This document shows, one piece after another, positions 5,290 through 8,753 of a DNA stretch of 8,753 bases. The notes beneath the pieces are model-generated. The model did not search any database, was not told the origin of the DNA, and was given only the letters and a program-made list of their open reading frames with translations. The stretch comes from Alcanivorax sp. UBA4485 (GTDB lineage: Bacteria; Pseudomonadota; Gammaproteobacteria; Pseudomonadales; Alcanivoracaceae): NCBI GenBank assembly GCA_002389055.1, contig DGNT01000189.1, forward strand, positions 1 through 8,753, written 5' to 3'. A program made the translations under genes and the position numbers. Within the stretch, counting starts at the first letter, position 1. Each line of letters opens with the position of its first letter.

Positions 5290-7098
5290 GTGATTGAACG
5301 CCTGCGCAATATCGCCATCATCGCCCACGTTGACCACGGCAAGACCACCCTGGTGGACAAGCTGCTGCAACAGTCCGGCACCCTGGGAGATCGCGCCGGC
5401 GACGTGGAACGGGTGATGGATTCCAACGACCTGGAGAAGGAACGGGGCATCACCATCCTCTCCAAGAACACCGCCCTCAAGTACGGCGACTACCAGATCA
5501 ACATCGTCGACACCCCCGGCCACGCCGACTTCGGCGGCGAGGTGGAACGGGTAATGTCGATGGTGGACTCGGTGCTGCTGCTGGTCGACGCGGTGGACGG
5601 CCCCATGCCGCAAACCCGCTTCGTGACCCAGAAAGCGTTCGCCGCCGGCCTCAAGCCGATCGTGGTGGTCAACAAGGTGGACCGCCCCGGCGCCCGCCCG
5701 GACTGGGTGATCGACCAGGTGTTCGACCTGTTCGACACCCTCGGCGCCACCGACGAACAGCTCGACTTCCCGGTGATCTACGCCTCCGCGCTTAACGGCG
5801 TGGCCGGCCCGGAAGCGGACCAGCTCGGCGACGACATGACCTTCCTGTTCGACACCGTGATCAAATCGGTGCCGGCACCGGAAGTGGAGCAGGACGGCCT
5901 GTTCCAGATGCAGATTTCCTCCCTGGACTACAACAGCTACCTGGGCGTGATCGGCATCGGCCGCATCAAACGCGGCAAAATCAAAGCCAACTCCACGGTC
6001 AAGATCATCGACCGGGAAGGCAAAGTGCGTAACGGCCGTATTCTGCAGATCATGGGCCACCACGGCCTGGAGCGCGTGGACGTGCCCGAGGCAAGCGCCG
6101 GCAACATCGTCTGCGTCACCGGCATGGACCCGCTGGATATCTCCGACACCCTGTGCGACCCCAACAAGGTGGAGGCCCTGCCGCCGCTGACCGTGGACGA
6201 GCCCACCGTGAGCATGGTGTTCCACGTCAACACCTCGCCGTTCGCCGGCCAGGACGGCAAGTTCGTCACCAGCCGCCAGATCCGCGAGCGCCTGGAAGCG
6301 GAACTCAAACACAACGTGGCCCTGCGCGTGGAAGAGACCGGCAGCGCCGACCAGTTCCGCGTCTCCGGCCGGGGCGAGCTGCACCTGTCGGTGCTGATCG
6401 AGAACATGCGCCGCGAAGGCTTCGAGCTGGCCGTGGGCCGCCCGCAGGTGATCGTGCGCGAGGTGGACGGCAAGAAGCAGGAACCCTACGAAAACGTCAT
6501 GGCCGACGTGGAAGAGCAGCACCAGGGCGCCATCATGGAGCAACTGGGCCTGCGTCGCGGCGAGATGACCAACATGGAGCCGGACGGCAAGGGCCGGGTG
6601 CGCCTGACCTTCATCGTGCCCAGCCGTGGCCTGATCGGCTTCCGCAGCCTGTTCCTGACGCTCACCTCCGGCACCGGCATTCTCAACAGCACCTTCAGCC
6701 ACTACGGCGAGTTCAAGGCCGGCGACATGGCCCAGCGCAACAACGGCGTGCTGGTCTCCATGGTCAAAGGCAAGGTGCTGGCGTTCGCCCTGTTCAACCT
6801 GCAGGAACGCGGCCGCATGCTGATCGAGCCCAACGTGGAAGTCTACGAAGGCCAGCTGATCGGCATCCACAGCCGTGGCAACGACCTGGTGGTGAACCCC
6901 ACCAAGGGCAAGCAGCTCACCAACATGCGCGCCTCCGGCACCGATGAGAACGTGATTCTCACCCCGCCGGTGCGCTTCAGCCTGGAGCAGGCCCTGGACT
7001 TCATCGAAGACGACGAGCTGGCGGAAATCACCCCCCACTACATTCGTCTGCGCAAAAAACTGCTCACCGAAACCGAGCGCAAACGCGCCAGCCGCTGA
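5290..7098 (+). CDS. typA: Ribosome-associated GTPase TypA/BipA
   Basis: A translational GTPase of the EF-G/LepA superfamily that binds the 70S ribosome and helps 50S assembly and growth under stress, notably cold. It has 602 residues, close to the roughly 607 of E. coli BipA. GTPase motifs are complete: G1 AHVDHGKT (12-19), G2 RGIT (52-55), G3 DTPGH (74-78) and G4 NKVD (128-131). Domain II follows, then the EF-G domain III- and V-like modules and the BipA-specific C-terminal domain. The C-terminus is rich in Lys and Arg. The start is GTG at 5290, chosen because the protein then begins MIERLRNIAIIAHVDHGKTT as in homologues and a GGAG (5278-5281) lies eight bases upstream. It is transcribed alone, away from the membrane-protein operon, and ends at a strong terminator. 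Confidence 0.98.
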   Translation: MIERLRNIAIIAHVDHGKTTLVDKLLQQSGTLGDRAGDVERVMDSNDLEKERGITILSKNTALKYGDYQINIVDTPGHADFGGEVERVMSMVDSVLLLVDAVDGPMPQTRFVTQKAFAAGLKPIVVVNKVDRPGARPDWVIDQVFDLFDTLGATDEQLDFPVIYASALNGVAGPEADQLGDDMTFLFDTVIKSVPAPEVEQDGLFQMQISSLDYNSYLGVIGIGRIKRGKIKANSTVKIIDREGKVRNGRILQIMGHHGLERVDVPEASAGNIVCVTGMDPLDISDTLCDPNKVEALPPLTVDEPTVSMVFHVNTSPFAGQDGKFVTSRQIRERLEAELKHNVALRVEETGSADQFRVSGRGELHLSVLIENMRREGFELAVGRPQVIVREVDGKKQEPYENVMADVEEQHQGAIMEQLGLRRGEMTNMEPDGKGRVRLTFIVPSRGLIGFRSLFLTLTSGTGILNSTFSHYGEFKAGDMAQRNNGVLVSMVKGKVLAFALFNLQERGRMLIEPNVEVYEGQLIGIHSRGNDLVVNPTKGKQLTNMRASGTDENVILTPPVRFSLEQALDFIEDDELAEITPHYIRLRKKLLTETERKRASR

Positions 7099-7111
7099 GG
7101 CGGTGGAGCAT

Positions 7112-7138
7112 AAAAAAGGCCCCTTCCGGGGCCTTTTT
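7112..7138. terminator. Bidirectional Rho-independent terminator between typA and the DUF2007 gene
   Basis: Six A (7112-7117), then GGCCCC-TTCC-GGGGCC (7118-7133), then five T (7134-7138). The six-pair GC stem with a four-base loop is extended by A-T pairs, and T tracts follow on both strands. It lies 13 bases after the typA stop and 22 bases beyond the stop of the convergent gene, so it can end both transcripts. Confidence 0.95.
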
Positions 7139-7160
7139 ATTGCGCCTTGTAGGAGCGGAC

Positions 7161-7508
7161 CTAAAGCAGCCAGGCCATCAAGGCCGCACCGAGAAACATC
7201 CCGATCAGCAAGCCCTTGCGGAACGCACGGGCGCTGTCCGGCTCGGCACGGCCCGGCTCGCGGATGCGCTCGCGCAGCGTCGGCCCGGACGGCGGCGGCT
7301 GGCTGGCCTCGTAGTCGGCAATCACCTCCAGCGAGCGGGCCTCATCGTCCTCGTTTACCCAGATGCTGGCCAACCCGGAAGCGGGCAACTCGCCCACCGC
7401 GCCCTGCAACATGTCGCCACGCACCTGAGCAACGATGCCAGACTGCTCCAGCAAACCGGCAAGCATGTGCGCCTCCAGCCCGTCACCGGCTTCATAGACA
7501 CGCCTCAT
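7161..7508 (-). CDS. DUF2007-type small protein with C-terminal membrane anchor
   Basis: A 115-residue protein. The N-terminal 70 residues (MRRVYEAGDGLEAHMLAGLLEQ at the start, later WVNEDDEARSLEVIADYE) fit the DUF2007 pattern, a ferredoxin-like fold listed as a putative prokaryotic signal-transducing domain. A proline- and charge-rich linker (about 71-96) leads to a hydrophobic tail, KGLLIGMFLGAALMAWLL (98-115), which should anchor it in the inner membrane with the domain in the cytoplasm. The start is ATG 7508, with GGAG seven bases upstream; a frame extension to 7559 exists but lacks conserved sequence. It is divergent from trmL and convergent with typA, so probably monocistronic. Its molecular function is unknown and no ligand can be inferred. 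Confidence 0.75.
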   Translation of the reverse strand: MRRVYEAGDGLEAHMLAGLLEQSGIVAQVRGDMLQGAVGELPASGLASIWVNEDDEARSLEVIADYEASQPPPSGPTLRERIREPGRAEPDSARAFRKGLLIGMFLGAALMAWLL

Positions 7509-7536
7509 AGGACGGCTCCGTATTTCAAACCTGAAT

Positions 7537-7566
7537 GGAATACCATGGTGCGGCGGCAACCTTCAA
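7537..7566 (-). promoter_or_regulatory. Possible sigma-70 promoter of the DUF2007 gene
   Basis: On the minus strand TTGAAG (7566-7561) is followed after 18 bases by TATTCC (7542-7537). Both hexamers are imperfect. Initiation would fall near 7530, about 22 bases before the ATG at 7508. It would sit almost on top of the trmL start region, so the two divergent genes share roughly 75 bases of control sequence. Confidence 0.35.
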
Positions 7567-7583
7567 TTACATGGGTTTCATGA

Positions 7584-8048
7584 ATGCTGAATATTGCTCT
7601 GTTCGAGCCGGAAATACCCCCCAACACCGGCAACATCATGCGCCTGGCGGCCAACACCGGCGCCGCCCTGCATTTGATCGAGCCGCTCGGTTTCGAGCTG
7701 GATGAAAAGCGCCTGCGCCGCGCCGGGCTGGACTACAGCGAGTACGCCAACGTCACCCTGCACCCGGACTATCAAAGCTTTTGCCGGGACTACCCCAAGG
7801 CGCGCCAATTCGCGCTGACCACCAAAGGCGGCCCGGCGCCAAGCCAGGTACGGTTCCAGGACGGGGATGTGCTGCTGTTCGGGCCGGAAACCCGGGGCCT
7901 GCCCGCCGATATTCTCGACGGGCTGGCGCCGGATCAGCGGCTGAGGCTGCCGATGGGCGCCAACAGCCGCAGTCTGAATCTCAGTAACGCGGTGGCGATC
8001 ACGCTCTATGAAGCCTGGCGGCAGCTGGGCTACCCCGGCGCGATCTGA
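7584..8048 (+). CDS. trmL: tRNA (cytidine(34)-2'-O)-methyltransferase TrmL
   Basis: A SPOUT-class methyltransferase that uses S-adenosylmethionine to methylate the ribose 2'-OH of the wobble base in certain leucine tRNAs, which supports accurate codon reading. It has 154 residues, the usual minimal SPOUT length. Family motifs are clear: EPEIPPNTGNIMRLAANTG (8-26), LLFGPETRGLP near residue 100, and LPMGANSRSLNLSNAVAI near the C-terminus, which form the trefoil knot and the SAM site. ATG at 7584 is preceded directly by an in-frame TGA (7581-7583), so no longer start exists; an ATG at 7580 is in another frame. The ribosome site is weak. The stop is only nine bases from the stop of convergent secB. 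Confidence 0.96.
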   Translation: MLNIALFEPEIPPNTGNIMRLAANTGAALHLIEPLGFELDEKRLRRAGLDYSEYANVTLHPDYQSFCRDYPKARQFALTTKGGPAPSQVRFQDGDVLLFGPETRGLPADILDGLAPDQRLRLPMGANSRSLNLSNAVAITLYEAWRQLGYPGAI

Positions 8049-8057
8049 GCCCGTTGT

Positions 8058-8528
8058 TTACTGGACGGTGGACGGCTCGCCGTCGCCGCTCTGCTGCTTT
8101 TCGCGCTGCTGCTGGTAGAGCGCTTCGAAGTTGAGCGGCTGCAGGATCATCTGCGGGAAGGAGCCCTTGGCGACCAGGTCGGACACCACTTCGCGGGCGT
8201 ACGGGAACAGCACGTTGGGGCAGTAGGCGCCCAGCAGCTGATCACGCTCTTCGCCTTCGATGCCGGCCAGGGTGAAGATACCCGCCTGCTTCACTTCGGC
8301 CAGATAGAAGGTCTTCTGCTCGTCCTCGGACTTGGCGGTGACGGTGACCGTCACTTCCACTTCGTACTCGGTGCCCTCGCCGATGCGCCGTGCGCCGTTG
8401 TTCAGCTGCACGTTCATCTTCGGCTTCCATTCCTGCAGGAAGATGTCCGGCGCCCCCGGGCACTCGAACGAGGCGTCCTTAAGGTAGACGCGTTGCAACT
8501 GGAAGGTTTTTTTCTGTTCGTCAGCCAT
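8058..8528 (-). CDS. secB: Protein-export chaperone SecB
   Basis: A cytoplasmic tetrameric chaperone that keeps precursor proteins unfolded and hands them to SecA for export. It has 156 residues, close to the 155 of E. coli SecB. Recognisable segments are FQLQRVYLKDASFECPGAP near the N-terminus, the beta-sheet region YEVEVTVTVTAK, the conserved QAGIFTLAGI, and YCPNVLFPYAREVVSDLVAKGSFPQ, which form the client groove and tetramer interface. The C-terminal tail is glutamine-rich and acidic. The start is ATG 8528 (MADEQKKTF) with GGAG six bases upstream; the reading frame continues to 8555, but that stretch overlaps grxC and is not conserved. It lies 23 bases after grxC, as in many gammaproteobacteria, and is co-transcribed with it. 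Confidence 0.98.
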   Translation of the reverse strand: MADEQKKTFQLQRVYLKDASFECPGAPDIFLQEWKPKMNVQLNNGARRIGEGTEYEVEVTVTVTAKSEDEQKTFYLAEVKQAGIFTLAGIEGEERDQLLGAYCPNVLFPYAREVVSDLVAKGSFPQMILQPLNFEALYQQQREKQQSGDGEPSTVQ

Positions 8529-8551
8529 GATTGTCTCCGTTGTTCGGTCCG

Positions 8552-8753
8552 TCATCCGGCAAGCAGGTCGTCCAGTTCGCCCGCCCGCTCCAATGCGAAA
8601 AGTTCATCGCAACCGCCCACGTGGCGGTCCCCGATCCATATCTGCGGCACCGTGCGGCGGCCGCTGCGCGCCATCATTTCCCGGCGGCCTTCAGGTTCCC
8701 GGTCCACGTCGATCTCATGGACCCGGGCGTGCTTGCCCGCCAGCAAACGCTTG
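8552..8753 (-). CDS. grxC: Glutaredoxin 3 (GrxC), C-terminal part, cut by right edge
   Basis: A glutathione-dependent thiol-disulfide oxidoreductase. The visible 66 residues run KRLLAGKHARVHEIDVDREP onward. They include the cis-proline segment RTVPQIWIGDRHVGGCDEL, with TVP and GGCD both contributing to glutathione binding, and end ALERAGELDDLLAG. Full-length GrxC is about 85 residues, so roughly 18-20 residues, including the CPYC active site, lie beyond the right edge. It precedes secB in the same direction. The alignment to GrxC is very clear. Confidence 0.96.
   Translation of the reverse strand, partial: KRLLAGKHARVHEIDVDREPEGRREMMARSGRRTVPQIWIGDRHVGGCDELFALERAGELDDLLAG

Noticed and set aside
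5037..5297. Possible 86-codon leader peptide upstream of typA
   Set aside because: No ribosome site, no conserved pattern, and it overlaps the true typA start in another frame.
5200..7038. A 612-codon open frame antisense to typA
   Set aside because: It is an artefact of GC-rich codon use opposite a clearly conserved GTPase gene; the translation is His/Ala/Val-rich and resembles no family.
7103..7583. Two plus-strand open frames opposite the DUF2007 gene
   Set aside because: They begin in or just past the typA terminator, have Arg/Pro/Ala-rich low-complexity translations, and lie antisense to a gene with a good ribosome site.

Overview
The window is GC-rich, tightly packed chromosomal DNA whose proteins look gammaproteobacterial. 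TypA, SecB, GrxC, TrmL and a type I glutamine synthetase all read like the Pseudomonas/Oceanospirillales/Alcanivorax sort; this taxonomic placement is inference from protein resemblance and gene order. I see no insertion sequences, phage genes, CRISPR array, tRNA or rRNA. From memory, pseudomonads keep glnA, thiI and typA together and trmL, secB and grx close by, so the core of the window is ordinary housekeeping synteny with two accessory modules set into it.

Left part, minus strand (1-2400): the first 266 codons of glnA, read from a near-perfect sigma-54 promoter with two NtrC-type sites about three helical turns apart. The outer site overlaps the stop codon of the next gene. That gene encodes a TusA-like sulfur carrier, closely linked to a PP-loop ATPase that carries MnmA-like catalytic cysteines and a probable C-terminal NFACT-R-type domain. 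Together they look like a dedicated RNA thiolation pair, placed where relatives carry the THUMP/rhodanese protein ThiI.

Middle part, minus strand (2487-5014): a two-gene unit overlapping by one base. It encodes a membrane protein with a degenerate (cysteine-free) periplasmic transglutaminase-like domain plus about seven membrane helices, and a RimK-related ATP-grasp ligase. This matches a predicted but poorly characterised peptide-tagging or envelope-modification system. The retropepsin-like zinc protease that commonly accompanies it is not in the window.

Right part (5015-8753): a 275-base divergent intergenic region leads into typA (plus strand, GTG start), whose leader can form mutually exclusive hairpins. 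typA ends at a strong bidirectional terminator shared with a convergent small DUF2007-type membrane-anchored protein. Divergent from that is trmL, which converges on a grxC-secB operon running in from the right edge. glnA and grxC are cut by the window edges.
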